A stretch of 64,000 nt of DNA, from positions 1 to 64,000 of the forward strand of contig DRGL01000075.1 in NCBI GenBank assembly GCA_011050085.1. Direction: 5' to 3'. This DNA comes from Pricia antarctica. Lineage in GTDB: Bacteria > Bacteroidota > Bacteroidia > Flavobacteriales > Flavobacteriaceae. Both the position numbers and the translations under genes were made by a program. The notes below the pieces were generated by a model. It worked only from the letters and a program-made list of their open reading frames with translations, had not been told where the DNA came from and ran no database searches. Below, one piece after another: positions 53,626 through 62,692 of this stretch. Each line of letters begins with the position of its first letter. Position 1 is the stretch's first letter.

Positions 53626-54446
53626 AGACGTAATAGACGTGATGGCATAGCCCTTTTAATTAGCGTGCAAATTTACTAAAAATTATAGATGTATTCCTTC
53701 CAAAAGGAATCAAAATTTTAGGGAATTGAAACTCTAGTGCCAGCTCGGACCTTATACAAGATGTCGGTACTACATATGACTTTATAAATTTTTGGAATTT
53801 CACCTAAACTATATTCTTTGAGTTGAGGCTGAAAATAAACCTTGCCCATTTTCTAAAAATAATTGGAAATCTCATTATGGATTCATGATCTAAGCCTTTA
53901 ATAGTTTTCCTAGTAATCTTAGAAATGATATTGAAGAGATTATGGATTCTTTGTAGCGGTACTTCAGTTGGCCACCTTGATAGTTAGGGATGATTGCAAT
54001 TTTTGTGGGACAGATTACACTATATTTCTACGCTTACTTTAAAAAAAATCAGTAAAAGGCTTTCTTTAGCTCGAATTTTTCGAGGAGGTTGTATTTCTGT
54101 CTCTATTCATATTAAATTATGGGAAGCCAAAATTTACCTATTATAAGTCATTGAAAATCATCCGATATATAATATAAATTAGTAATACATTATTGGGCTA
54201 TTGTTTTATTATCACGGGATGGAACTAGTTTATTAAGGGTATTAAATACACGAATTACGGATTTTTATGAAGTAATAATTGAGTGTTTCGAACATTTACA
54301 TGGTTGATAGCCATACTATTTTTGAATGCTGCGGAAAAAAAGGATGAATTACATGTAATAAACATCTATTTACTAATAAACTTTCGTACACTAACTGTGG
54401 ATTATGTGTGCAAACTAAAAAATTAAATGTTTTTAAAAATGGTCAA
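53626..54446. other. Long gene-poor region between the tRNA and the exopolysaccharide locus
   Basis: No convincing gene in 820 bases. One 43-codon frame on the minus strand (53718-53849) begins MGKVYFQPQLKEYSLGEIP; it has no ribosome binding site and no recognised family. The region is strongly AT-rich and may be a decayed insertion or the untranslated leader of the polysaccharide operon. Confidence 0.4.
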
Positions 54447-54932
54447 ATGAATTGGTACGTATTAATTGTAAAATTTAGACGAGAAATTCAAATAGCACAA
54501 AATCTGGAAAGAATGGGAATTGAAACATTCTGTCCAACCATTTTCGAAACGCGTCGGTGGAGCGATAGGAAAAAAAGAATTGAGGTTCCACTTTTTAAAT
54601 CTTATGTGTTTGTCCGGCTTGAAGAAATTCGGAGAAATGAAGTATTCGTAGTAGGGGGCATAGTCCGTTACTTATTTTGGTTGGGTAAGCCTGCGATTGT
54701 AGATGATAAAGAAATAGATGTAATTAGGGAATGGCTAGCAAATGATGGGAAAGAGATTGGTTTATCTCCTCTTATTCCTGGGCAAAAAGTCGTTGTCGCC
54801 GAAGGGTTGATGGCAAATAAAACCGCTGTTGTTCAAAAAGTTGGCAAAAACAGGTTGCATGTAGTTCTAGAAAAGTTGAATATGATTTTGAATTTAGATG
54901 TGCATAGTGTTGAACTGCTATCAAATAAATGA
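54447..54932 (+). CDS. UpxY/NusG-like transcription antiterminator of the exopolysaccharide locus
   Basis: A 161-residue NusG-family protein. MNWYVLIVKFRREIQIAQNL is the NGN-domain start, FCPTIFETRRWSDRKKRIEVPLFKSYVFVRL the middle (about residues 30-60), and a KOW-like C-terminus follows (PGQKVVVAEGLMANKTAVVQKVG). The ATG at 54447 is preferred over a GTG 13 codons upstream, because family members start with W-Y-V-L close to the N-terminus. UpxY proteins load on RNA polymerase at the leader of their own polysaccharide operon and prevent premature termination. It is the first gene of the locus, followed by a 504-nt leader and gmd. No UpxZ partner is seen. Confidence 0.9.
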   Translation: MNWYVLIVKFRREIQIAQNLERMGIETFCPTIFETRRWSDRKKRIEVPLFKSYVFVRLEEIRRNEVFVVGGIVRYLFWLGKPAIVDDKEIDVIREWLANDGKEIGLSPLIPGQKVVVAEGLMANKTAVVQKVGKNRLHVVLEKLNMILNLDVHSVELLSNK

Positions 54933-55436
54933 TAATGATGATTTGTTGCTTTTCCAATAGACCAATTCATGAATTATGTTAATTCTGAAATCAATAAAAA
55001 AACAATTAATTTAACCTAAACAAATAATTTAATTGCTAGAATTTTGAAGTATAGTTCATTTAATAGTAAGCTTATTTGCGATTCGATAAATATGTTAAGC
55101 TGGATAAAAATTAATATTTCATTCTATCAATAGAATGCATTTTCTTTGGACTCGATATAGAAGAAAAAGTAACGATAGAATATTTTGTTTTTCATATCAT
55201 TTTCAAAAACGGGCAGGGTTGTTTATATCCCTTACTAGAGAATTTTGTAATAGTAAATTAAGTTTTTGACCGGTAATAACTGTGGGTCAAACGGCGGAGC
55301 CATGGTATGTGCCTAGTAAAAATGGTATAAACTTTACAGTATTAGAAATAATTGAGTAATTAGTTAAATTATATAGTTAATATAAAAAAATAGGTGGGTC
55401 TAGAGTGATATAGCCTCGCCCTTAATTTAAGAAACC
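54933..55436 (+). promoter_or_regulatory. Untranslated leader of the exopolysaccharide operon, possible antitermination element
   Basis: The 504 bases hold no gene. At 55265-55291 TTTGACC and GGTCAAA form a 7-bp hairpin with a 13-nt loop, followed directly by GGCGGAGCCATGG (55293-55305). That stretch resembles the GGCGGTAGC core of the enterobacterial ops/JUMPstart element read by the NusG paralogue RfaH. A role as loading site for the adjacent UpxY-like protein is an inference; no such consensus is established for Bacteroidota. Confidence 0.4.
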
Positions 55437-56549
55437 ATGAAAACTGCATTTATCACCGGAATTACCGGGCAAGACGGAGCTTACCTCAGCGAATTTTTAT
55501 TAAATAAAGGCTATATAGTTCACGGTCTGAAGCGCCGTGCATCATTGCTGAACACGGATCGAATCGATCATCTGTACCAAGATCCCCATGTAGAGAACCG
55601 GAATTTTATATTGCATTACGGCGATATGACCGATAGTACCAACTTGATACGCCTTATACAAGAAATACAACCGGATGAAATCTATAACCTAGCAGCTATG
55701 AGCCACGTTCAGGTTTCTTTTGAAATCCCTGAATATACAGGTAATGCCGATGGTTTGGGTACCCTTCGTATTTTAGATGCGGTTAGGCTATTGGGTCTTG
55801 AAAAAAAGACACGAATCTATCAGGCTTCGACTTCCGAGCTATATGGTAAGGTACAAGAAGTGCCACAAACTGAAAATACACCTTTTTACCCTCGCAGTCC
55901 GTATGCGGTGGCGAAAATGTACGCTTATTGGATAACGGTAAATTACCGTGAGGCGTATGGTATGTATGCCTGTAACGGAATTTTGTTCAATCATGAATCA
56001 CCTATTCGTGGCGAGACCTTTGTTACTCGAAAAATTACTCGGGCAGCGTCCAGGATTGCATTAGGTCTACAGGATAAACTGTATCTGGGAAATCTTGATG
56101 CCAAAAGAGACTGGGGGCATGCTAAGGATTACGTGAGGATGATGTGGATGATTTTGCAAGCGGATGAGGCAGAAGATTGGGTTATCGCTACGGGAACGAC
56201 CACGCCGGTAAGGGATTTTGTCAAAATGGCTTTTAATGAATTAGGTGTAGAACTTGAGTTCAAAGGTGAAGGTGCAGAAGAGAAAGGATATATTGCCTCT
56301 TGTTCGAATTCTGAATATCAATTAGAAATCGGGAGTTTAGTGGTAGAGGTAGATGAAAAGTACTTTAGGCCGACCGAGGTAGATTTGTTGATTGGCGATG
56401 CGACAAAGGCCCGTACCAAATTAGGTTGGGTGCCTGAGCATGATCTTCAATCCTTGGTTAAGGAAATGATGGCCGGTGACATTAGTTTGATGCAAAAAGA
56501 AAAACATTTGGCTAGCGGTGGCTATCGTACGTTAAATTATTTCGAATAG
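55437..56549 (+). CDS. gmd: GDP-mannose 4,6-dehydratase
   Basis: A 370-residue cytosolic SDR-type dehydratase that makes GDP-4-keto-6-deoxymannose, the precursor of GDP-L-fucose. The N-terminal [20 protein letters not shown] binds [12 protein letters not shown] follows, and the catalytic residues are Thr132, Glu134, Tyr156 and Lys160 (STSELYG and YAVAK). Length and motifs are those of authentic Gmd. The partner GDP-L-fucose synthase is encoded at 61550-62662 in the same gene row. The intervening genes are the flippase and transferases of the polymer. Confidence 0.97.
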   Translation: MKTAFITGITGQDGAYLSEFLLNKGYIVHGLKRRASLLNTDRIDHLYQDPHVENRNFILHYGDMTDSTNLIRLIQEIQPDEIYNLAAMSHVQVSFEIPEYTGNADGLGTLRILDAVRLLGLEKKTRIYQASTSELYGKVQEVPQTENTPFYPRSPYAVAKMYAYWITVNYREAYGMYACNGILFNHESPIRGETFVTRKITRAASRIALGLQDKLYLGNLDAKRDWGHAKDYVRMMWMILQADEAEDWVIATGTTTPVRDFVKMAFNELGVELEFKGEGAEEKGYIASCSNSEYQLEIGSLVVEVDEKYFRPTEVDLLIGDATKARTKLGWVPEHDLQSLVKEMMAGDISLMQKEKHLASGGYRTLNYFE

Positions 56550-56598
56550 AATAAAAGTCGATTACATTAAATCGACATATTCTGTCAATATATACTAA

Positions 56599-58125
56599 AT
56601 GACATCAGCCAATAGGGTTATCATCAATACAGCCATTTCGTATGGTAGGATGGTGTTAACTGTGGGTGTTTCTCTCTATTCTACTAGGCTCATCTTAGAA
56701 GCTTTAGGGAATACAGATTTCGGAATTTTTCAGTTAGTGGGTGGCTTGGTTGCCATGTTAGCTTTCCTTAAAAATACAATGGCGACAGCCACACAACGTT
56801 TTTTGTCTTTTTATCAAGGAAAGAATGAAGCTGAAAATCAAAAGTCTGTATTCACCAATAGCCTGATAATGCATATTGTTATAGGTTTAGCTATTGTTCT
56901 AATCTTAGCTTCGCTGGAACCTATACTATTCGAACGTTTTTTGAACATTCCCGAAAGTCGTACATATGCAGCGAAGATAGTGTACCGGACTGTACTGGCA
57001 TCCTTGTTTTTTAGTATGGTGAATGTCCCTTTCATCGGCTCTTTAATAGCCCATGAAAACTTACTTTTTGTTGCGCTTATAAACATTCTAGAGGCGTTGT
57101 TAAAACTTGCGATTGCTCTGATTCTCATTGATTTAGATACAAATAAACTTATTGTATATGGATGTTTAATGGCTGCTTTAGACTTGATAACCCTATTATT
57201 TTATATGGGTTTTTGCTTAAAAACCTATGAGGAGTGTTCTTTAAAAGCTATTAAGATAGATAGAGGACGTATAAAAGAGCTTACCTCATTTGCTGGATGG
57301 AACCTTTTTGGATCACTTTGTAGTTTAGGCCGAAATCAAGGATTGGCCATTGTTTTAAACCTGTTTTTCGGTGCAGTAATAAATGCAGCATATGGTATTG
57401 CCAATCAATTGTCGTCCCAAATGAATTTATTCTCAGTGACTATGCTGCGAGCACTTAATCCTCAAATAATGAAAAGTGAAGGGTCAAACAATCGGGAAAG
57501 GATGTTACGGCTATCTATGATTGCAAGTAAATTCGGCTTTTTTTTGGCTGCAATTGTTGCAATACCGGCTATTTTCGAAATGACAGCTATTTTGAAATTT
57601 TGGTTGAAGGAAGTCCCCGATTATACGGTTATTTTCGCCCAGTTAATTTTAATATCTATTTTGGTAAATCAATTGACAATAGGATTACAATCCGCACTTC
57701 AAGCGACTGGGAAGATAAAACTATACCAAATTGTTGTTGGTGGACTAATTTTAATGACGCTGCCCGTAGCTTATTTGTTTCTTGAAATGGGCTACCCGCC
57801 ATACTCTGTTTTTGTTAGCTACCTTCTATTTGAAATAATCGCAGTTGTATTGCGATTGTTGATAGCAAAAAAAATCACCCATTTATCCATCCCTGAATAC
57901 ATGACTAGAGTTTTTTCTAAAAGTTTATTGCCATTTACACTTCTTGTTGGAACCTGCTATTATATAAGTAACTATTGGAATATGGACTATAGGTTTATAA
58001 TAACAGGTATTATATCGTCCGTTGTTTTTATTAGTACAATTTATTTATTCGGTTTATGTAATGATGAAAAATTATTAGTTATAAAGTTTTTCAATATTGC
58101 AAAAGGCAAATTAAAAAATAAATAA
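56599..58125 (+). CDS. Polysaccharide flippase (Wzx-like, MOP superfamily)
   Basis: A 508-residue inner-membrane protein with about 12-14 hydrophobic helices. The start INTAISYGRMVLTVGVSLYSTRLILEALG is typical of oligosaccharide flippases of the MATE-like/PST family, and the C-terminal half carries a polysaccharide-synthesis C-terminal domain. It would carry the lipid-linked repeat unit across the cytoplasmic membrane for Wzy-dependent polymerisation. No wzy polymerase is recognisable before the window end. It follows gmd by 49 nt. Confidence 0.9.
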   Translation: MTSANRVIINTAISYGRMVLTVGVSLYSTRLILEALGNTDFGIFQLVGGLVAMLAFLKNTMATATQRFLSFYQGKNEAENQKSVFTNSLIMHIVIGLAIVLILASLEPILFERFLNIPESRTYAAKIVYRTVLASLFFSMVNVPFIGSLIAHENLLFVALINILEALLKLAIALILIDLDTNKLIVYGCLMAALDLITLLFYMGFCLKTYEECSLKAIKIDRGRIKELTSFAGWNLFGSLCSLGRNQGLAIVLNLFFGAVINAAYGIANQLSSQMNLFSVTMLRALNPQIMKSEGSNNRERMLRLSMIASKFGFFLAAIVAIPAIFEMTAILKFWLKEVPDYTVIFAQLILISILVNQLTIGLQSALQATGKIKLYQIVVGGLILMTLPVAYLFLEMGYPPYSVFVSYLLFEIIAVVLRLLIAKKITHLSIPEYMTRVFSKSLLPFTLLVGTCYYISNYWNMDYRFIITGIISSVVFISTIYLFGLCNDEKLLVIKFFNIAKGKLKNK

Positions 58126-58281
58126 TATGATTATTCATAATTAATTTTCAGTGGAATCGTCTTAAATGTAATTAAATGTGATTACGGCAATTAAGTTTTA
58201 CTTTCAAGGTAATTCTATGGTTTTCAATCAAATATGCCCATTGGGCGCATTTTTCGGAATAAATAATTTTACATCTATACT

Positions 58282-59172
58282 ATGAACTTTTTATATTTTA
58301 AATCTGATAAGGGTAATTTTGGTGACGACCTGAATCCTTGGTTATGGCCAAAAATTTTTAAATCGGATTTAAATAAATATGAGGATAGCTATTTTTTAGG
58401 TATTGGCTCTATTCTTCATGCACAGAATAAGAATTTAGATTCGATTACAGATAAAAGAAAAATCGTTTTTGGTACAGGAATAAGACCAGCGAATAATTAC
58501 CGAAATTTAAAAATTGATAGTACTTGGGATATTAGATTTTTAAGAGGTCCACTTTCTGCACAAGCCTTGGGTAATCAACATGAATATATAACGGATGCCG
58601 CTTATGCGGTCCGACAGCTAGATAACTTTCATGATTTAGTTAATACAAAGAAGAAATATGAGATTAGTATAATGCCATATTTTCACTCCGTTGAGTATTT
58701 TGATTGGGAAAAAATATCCAAAGATTTAGGATATCATTATATTTCACCTTACTCGGAAAATGGAGTCGAGCATACGCTAAAAGAAATTGCATCCTCAAAA
58801 TATCTTATTTCAGAAGCAATGCATGGAGCTATTTTAGCGGATGTATTGAGGGTGCCTTGGAAAAGGTTTGTTTTGACTACCCCTCACACCGAAGGTGAAC
58901 GCGTTTCTGATTTTAAATGGCGTGATTGGTTAAATTCAGTTGGCATTTATGATAGCGAGGTGATATATACTCCATTCTATAAAAACGCTAGGCTAACGCC
59001 ACATATCAAAAGAATAACGGGCGGAATGGTTTCAGCAAAATTTTTGCAAAAGTCTAAGGTCGTGGGTGATTTAAAGGATGTTCTGAAAAAAGCTGACGAT
59101 TATTCTTTATCATCTGATTTTATAGTATCAACGGTAGATCAAAAAATACATGATAAAATCGTTGGATTTTAA
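58282..59172 (+). CDS. Polysaccharide pyruvyltransferase family protein
   Basis: A 296-residue protein with the family start YFKSDKGNFGDDLNPWLWP (residues about 5-23) and the GTGIRP and AMHGAILADVLRVPW motifs (about 67 and 184). These define the CsaB/WcaK-type GT-B-like fold that transfers pyruvate from phosphoenolpyruvate onto a sugar to form a ketal, making the polymer acidic. The gene is strongly AT-rich. A glycosyltransferase role is the alternative for family members whose activity was not tested. Confidence 0.85.
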   Translation: MNFLYFKSDKGNFGDDLNPWLWPKIFKSDLNKYEDSYFLGIGSILHAQNKNLDSITDKRKIVFGTGIRPANNYRNLKIDSTWDIRFLRGPLSAQALGNQHEYITDAAYAVRQLDNFHDLVNTKKKYEISIMPYFHSVEYFDWEKISKDLGYHYISPYSENGVEHTLKEIASSKYLISEAMHGAILADVLRVPWKRFVLTTPHTEGERVSDFKWRDWLNSVGIYDSEVIYTPFYKNARLTPHIKRITGGMVSAKFLQKSKVVGDLKDVLKKADDYSLSSDFIVSTVDQKIHDKIVGF

Positions 59173-59222
59173 TTTATCAGCACCATTTTTTAAGTTTTGC
59201 TTTAAATAAAATTGTACAGTAC

Positions 59223-60257
59223 GTGAAAATAGTCTTTCATCCCTTTAGCAGTGGAGATAACAAGTATACCGATATTATTTTAGAAGCCCTTCGAGATAGA
59301 AAATTTGAGATTATTCCCTTAGATAAGCTTTTTTCGAATTTCAGGGATGTCAAGATAATTCATCTCAACTGGTATGAAAATATTGCAAGTGTTTTAAATT
59401 TTTTAAACAAAACTTTCAAGTTGTTAGTATGGAAATTGTTAGGTAAAAAAATTGTATGGACAATGCATAACAAAGAACCCCATGAGAACAAGAATCCATC
59501 TTTGCAGAAAGCATTTCGGAACCTGCTCATCTTTTTATCCGATAGCATAGTTATTCATTCAAATGAATCACGAGAAGAATTAGAAAGTAAGGGCAAAACA
59601 GTAATGGATAAAGTTTTATATCTACCTCACCCCAATTATATTGACGCTTATGGTGATATGGATGTAAAAACCACATCCCTAATTAACCAAGAACCTTTAA
59701 ATCTCTTATTTATTGGCATGGTGCGACCCTACAAAAATCTTGAATTACTTATGGATTGCGTAGCAACATTTGGGGACAAAGTTAAACTCATTATTGCGGG
59801 AAAACCGAAGGATTCTGAGTACGCTAAGACAATAGAGGAGATAGCATCTTCACAAAATAATATAGAATTAGACCTCAATTTTATCGAAGATGACGACTTG
59901 ATTAAATATGTATCTGCCACAGATTTAGTTGTTCTCCCTTATAATATGAATAGTGTTCTAAATTCAGGTACGGTCATATTGAGTTTTTCTTATGGACGGA
60001 GTGTCATCTGCCCCAATATTGGCACAATCAATGACATAGATGATAAAAGTAATTTAATGAACTATACCTACACTACCCAAGAAGAACACAAAAAAGAATT
60101 GATTCGTTTAATTGATAGAGCAATACGTTTAAAACAAGACTCACCTAAAATTTTTGAAAACTGGGGAACTCAGATGAAAGACTATATTGAAAAATACCAT
60201 GACCCTGAAGATGTAGCCAATCAATTAACAAGTGAATACTTCAGTATTTCAAAATAG
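59223..60257 (+). CDS. Glycosyltransferase, GT-B fold (GT4-like)
   Basis: A 344-residue cytosolic glycosyltransferase. The GTG at 59223 is the best start, giving VKIVFHPFSSGDNKYTDIIL. The nucleotide-sugar-binding half has LNLLFIGMVRPYKNLELLMD (about 160-180), LDLNFIEDDDLIKYVSATDLVVLPY (about 218-242) and SFSYGRSVICPNIG (about 258), the pattern of GT4 retaining enzymes. Its acceptor and donor cannot be predicted; it adds one residue of the polymer repeat unit. It lies 50 nt after the pyruvyltransferase gene. Confidence 0.85.
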   Translation: MKIVFHPFSSGDNKYTDIILEALRDRKFEIIPLDKLFSNFRDVKIIHLNWYENIASVLNFLNKTFKLLVWKLLGKKIVWTMHNKEPHENKNPSLQKAFRNLLIFLSDSIVIHSNESREELESKGKTVMDKVLYLPHPNYIDAYGDMDVKTTSLINQEPLNLLFIGMVRPYKNLELLMDCVATFGDKVKLIIAGKPKDSEYAKTIEEIASSQNNIELDLNFIEDDDLIKYVSATDLVVLPYNMNSVLNSGTVILSFSYGRSVICPNIGTINDIDDKSNLMNYTYTTQEEHKKELIRLIDRAIRLKQDSPKIFENWGTQMKDYIEKYHDPEDVANQLTSEYFSISK

Positions 60258-60366
60258 TAATGATTCAAGGAGGCATAGGGTTATCGCAAGATCATCATTG
60301 TGCACTAGCACGTGTATTTAACTATCAGGATTTTTAACAGCTTATATTAGCTTAAAGTGTTATTTA

Positions 60367-61518
60367 ATGTCAAAAAAAATTTTGTGTCTTCTTGGATCTA
60401 CGCATTTTTATGGCAAGGAAAGGTCAAATATAGAAGTATACAATTTACTTAAAGCACAAGAGGGTAGCCAGATAAAAGTCGTGGTAAATACAAACACATC
60501 TGATGAGTTAAAAAAATATGTGAGTAATTTCGATACCGTGTCCACCACTTTTCCCGATCGTTCGGTAACAAAAATGAAATATGTAAATTATGCTTTTGCA
60601 AGCTTACGTTTGAATTTCAAAGTGCTTTTCGAACTTTTATTTTTTAGACCTGATTATGTTTTTCTAAATGATGAAAGGGTCTATTATGATGCATGCTGGC
60701 CGCTATTTCTTTTCGCCAAAAAAGTGATTTACAGAATAGGCGATGAACCTGCGTTCCCTAAATTAAGCAATTATAAATTTAATTCTTGGATTTGGAAAAA
60801 CATCGTATTAAAAAAAACCGATACGTTTGTTTATATTTCCGAATTCATTAAAAATAGGGTTGAGGCTACAGGTCGTAACAGCGCTGCGGATGTTATTATT
60901 TACAACTATCCGCCCCACAGAAAAGAGATTGAAGAAAGCTTAAAAAAACAATATTCGAATTTCGATGGACTGACTATAGGGTATCTAGGCCAACTCATTA
61001 CGGAAAAGGGAGTGCACTTATTTGTAGATGCTGCTGTCGAGCTTCTAAAAAAGAATAAAAAGTTACTTTTTTATATCGCCGGTAACCTTGAATATTCGAA
61101 AATATATTCCGATAAGTTAATTCAAAAAGTAAAGGACAACGCTTGCGAAAAACATATATTATTTTTAGGTAATATAGATGACGTTCAATCTTTTTTCAAC
61201 CATATCGATGTATTGGTTACACCTTCATTAAAAGAAGAACCTCTGGGCAATGTAATCGTTGAGGCTAAAAAATATGGAACGCCTTCCATTATTTTTGATT
61301 CGGGGGGAATGCCAGAATTGATATCCCACAAGATGAACGGTTACGTTTGTGAAACATCTACGGCGCAAGGTATTGAAAAAGGTATCCAATACTATATTCA
61401 GAATGAATCAATGGTAGAGATACATGGAAAAAATGCCAAAGCGTCCATCAAAGAATTAAAAATCGATTATTTCAATTTTAAAAAAAAGTGGTTGGGCGTT
61501 TTTGATTTTGAAAGATAG
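60367..61518 (+). CDS. Glycosyltransferase family 4 protein
   Basis: A 383-residue GT-B enzyme. TIGYLGQLITEKGVHLFVDAA (about residues 205-225) and the nucleotide-sugar motif TPSLKEEPLGNVIVEAKKYGTPSIIF (about 287-312, with the E-x7-E glutamates) are hallmarks of GT4. Donor sugar unknown; GDP-fucose or GDP-mannose is plausible since both are made from genes in this locus. A 31-nt gap separates it from the fucose synthase gene. Confidence 0.92.
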   Translation: MSKKILCLLGSTHFYGKERSNIEVYNLLKAQEGSQIKVVVNTNTSDELKKYVSNFDTVSTTFPDRSVTKMKYVNYAFASLRLNFKVLFELLFFRPDYVFLNDERVYYDACWPLFLFAKKVIYRIGDEPAFPKLSNYKFNSWIWKNIVLKKTDTFVYISEFIKNRVEATGRNSAADVIIYNYPPHRKEIEESLKKQYSNFDGLTIGYLGQLITEKGVHLFVDAAVELLKKNKKLLFYIAGNLEYSKIYSDKLIQKVKDNACEKHILFLGNIDDVQSFFNHIDVLVTPSLKEEPLGNVIVEAKKYGTPSIIFDSGGMPELISHKMNGYVCETSTAQGIEKGIQYYIQNESMVEIHGKNAKASIKELKIDYFNFKKKWLGVFDFER

Positions 61519-61549
61519 AAATGCTTTTCTAAAAGAGCTCTAAATAGTT

Positions 61550-62662
61550 ATGAAAGAAAATTCGAAAATCTATGTTGCCGGACATCGTGGTCTTGTAGGT
61601 AGCGCAATAGTTGAAAATCTAAGGGAAAAAGGATACTCAAACCTGATATTCCGAACGCACGCTGAGCTTGATTTGACCGATGGTGAAGCCGTAGCCGGTT
61701 TCTTCGCTGATGAACGACCGGAATATGTTTTTTTAGCAGCGGCAAAGGTTGGGGGCATCGTGGCCAATAACACCTATAGGGCAGATTTCATCTATGCTAA
61801 TTTGATGATACAAAATAATATTATTCATCAAAGCTATGTACATAAGGTCAAAAAGCTGCTTTTTTTGGGGAGCACGTGCATTTATCCCAAGAATTGTCCA
61901 CAACCTATGGTTGAAGATGCTTTGCTTACCGATGTGCTGGAATATACCAACGAACCATACGCTATAGCGAAGATTGCCGGAATTAAAATGTGTGAAAGTT
62001 ATAATCTTCAATATGGCACAAATTTTATTTCGGCAATGCCCACCAATTTATATGGGCCGAACGATAATTTCGATTTAGAAAAATCTCATGTGCTTCCAGC
62101 GTTGATGCGAAAAACTTTTTTGGGGAAGGCTTTGCAAAATAATGATTGGGAAGTTATTAAAAGCGACTTGAATCGTTTACCTATCGAAAAGGTAAATGGT
62201 CAAAGTACTCAAGAAGAAATTATAGCAATCTTGGAACGATATGGCATTCAAAAACAAGGCAATTCAGTACAAATTGAAATATGGGGTAGTGGAACACCAA
62301 TGCGGGAGTTTCTTTGGAGTAAAGATATGGCCGATGCTTGCGTATTTCTGATGGAGAACAGAGATTTCAACGAGTGTTTTGATTCGGGAACAAAGGAAAT
62401 AAGAAATACGCATATCAATATTGGCACGAGTAAGGATATTAGTATTAAGAATCTTGCGGAACTGATTGCAAGTAAGGTAGGCTTTGAAGGTCAATTGTAT
62501 TTTAATACCGATAAGCCTGATGGTACTTTGAAAAAATTAACGGATAGTTCGAAGCTTGAGAACTTGGGTTGGAAATACAGTGTAGAACTCGAAAATGGCA
62601 TTGAAATGCTGCTAGATTATTATATCGAAAGTATTCAGCACGATGAGAATTCGTATTCTTAA
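61550..62662 (+). CDS. fcl: GDP-L-fucose synthase
   Basis: A 370-residue epimerase-reductase that completes GDP-L-fucose from the Gmd product. The NADP motif is GHRGLVGSAIVENL at about residues 11-24. LAAAKVGGI near 63 and the catalytic Tyr137/Lys141 pair (YAIAK) are conserved. It is about 50 residues longer than the E. coli enzyme, because of an insertion at about residues 205-240 between KTFLGKAL and IEIWGSGTP, a size common in Bacteroidota homologues. The presence of both gmd and fcl shows that the cell's surface polymer contains L-fucose or a derivative. Confidence 0.96.
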   Translation: MKENSKIYVAGHRGLVGSAIVENLREKGYSNLIFRTHAELDLTDGEAVAGFFADERPEYVFLAAAKVGGIVANNTYRADFIYANLMIQNNIIHQSYVHKVKKLLFLGSTCIYPKNCPQPMVEDALLTDVLEYTNEPYAIAKIAGIKMCESYNLQYGTNFISAMPTNLYGPNDNFDLEKSHVLPALMRKTFLGKALQNNDWEVIKSDLNRLPIEKVNGQSTQEEIIAILERYGIQKQGNSVQIEIWGSGTPMREFLWSKDMADACVFLMENRDFNECFDSGTKEIRNTHINIGTSKDISIKNLAELIASKVGFEGQLYFNTDKPDGTLKKLTDSSKLENLGWKYSVELENGIEMLLDYYIESIQHDENSYS

Positions 62663-62692
62663 AAGAAAATAATACGAGTAACACTTAGAACG

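Noticed and set aside
53718-53849. A 43-codon minus-strand frame beginning MGKVYFQPQLKEY
   Set aside because: The opening faintly recalls the N-terminus of IS1182-type transposases, but the rest does not, there are no terminal repeats nearby and no ribosome binding site; mentioned only within the gap description.
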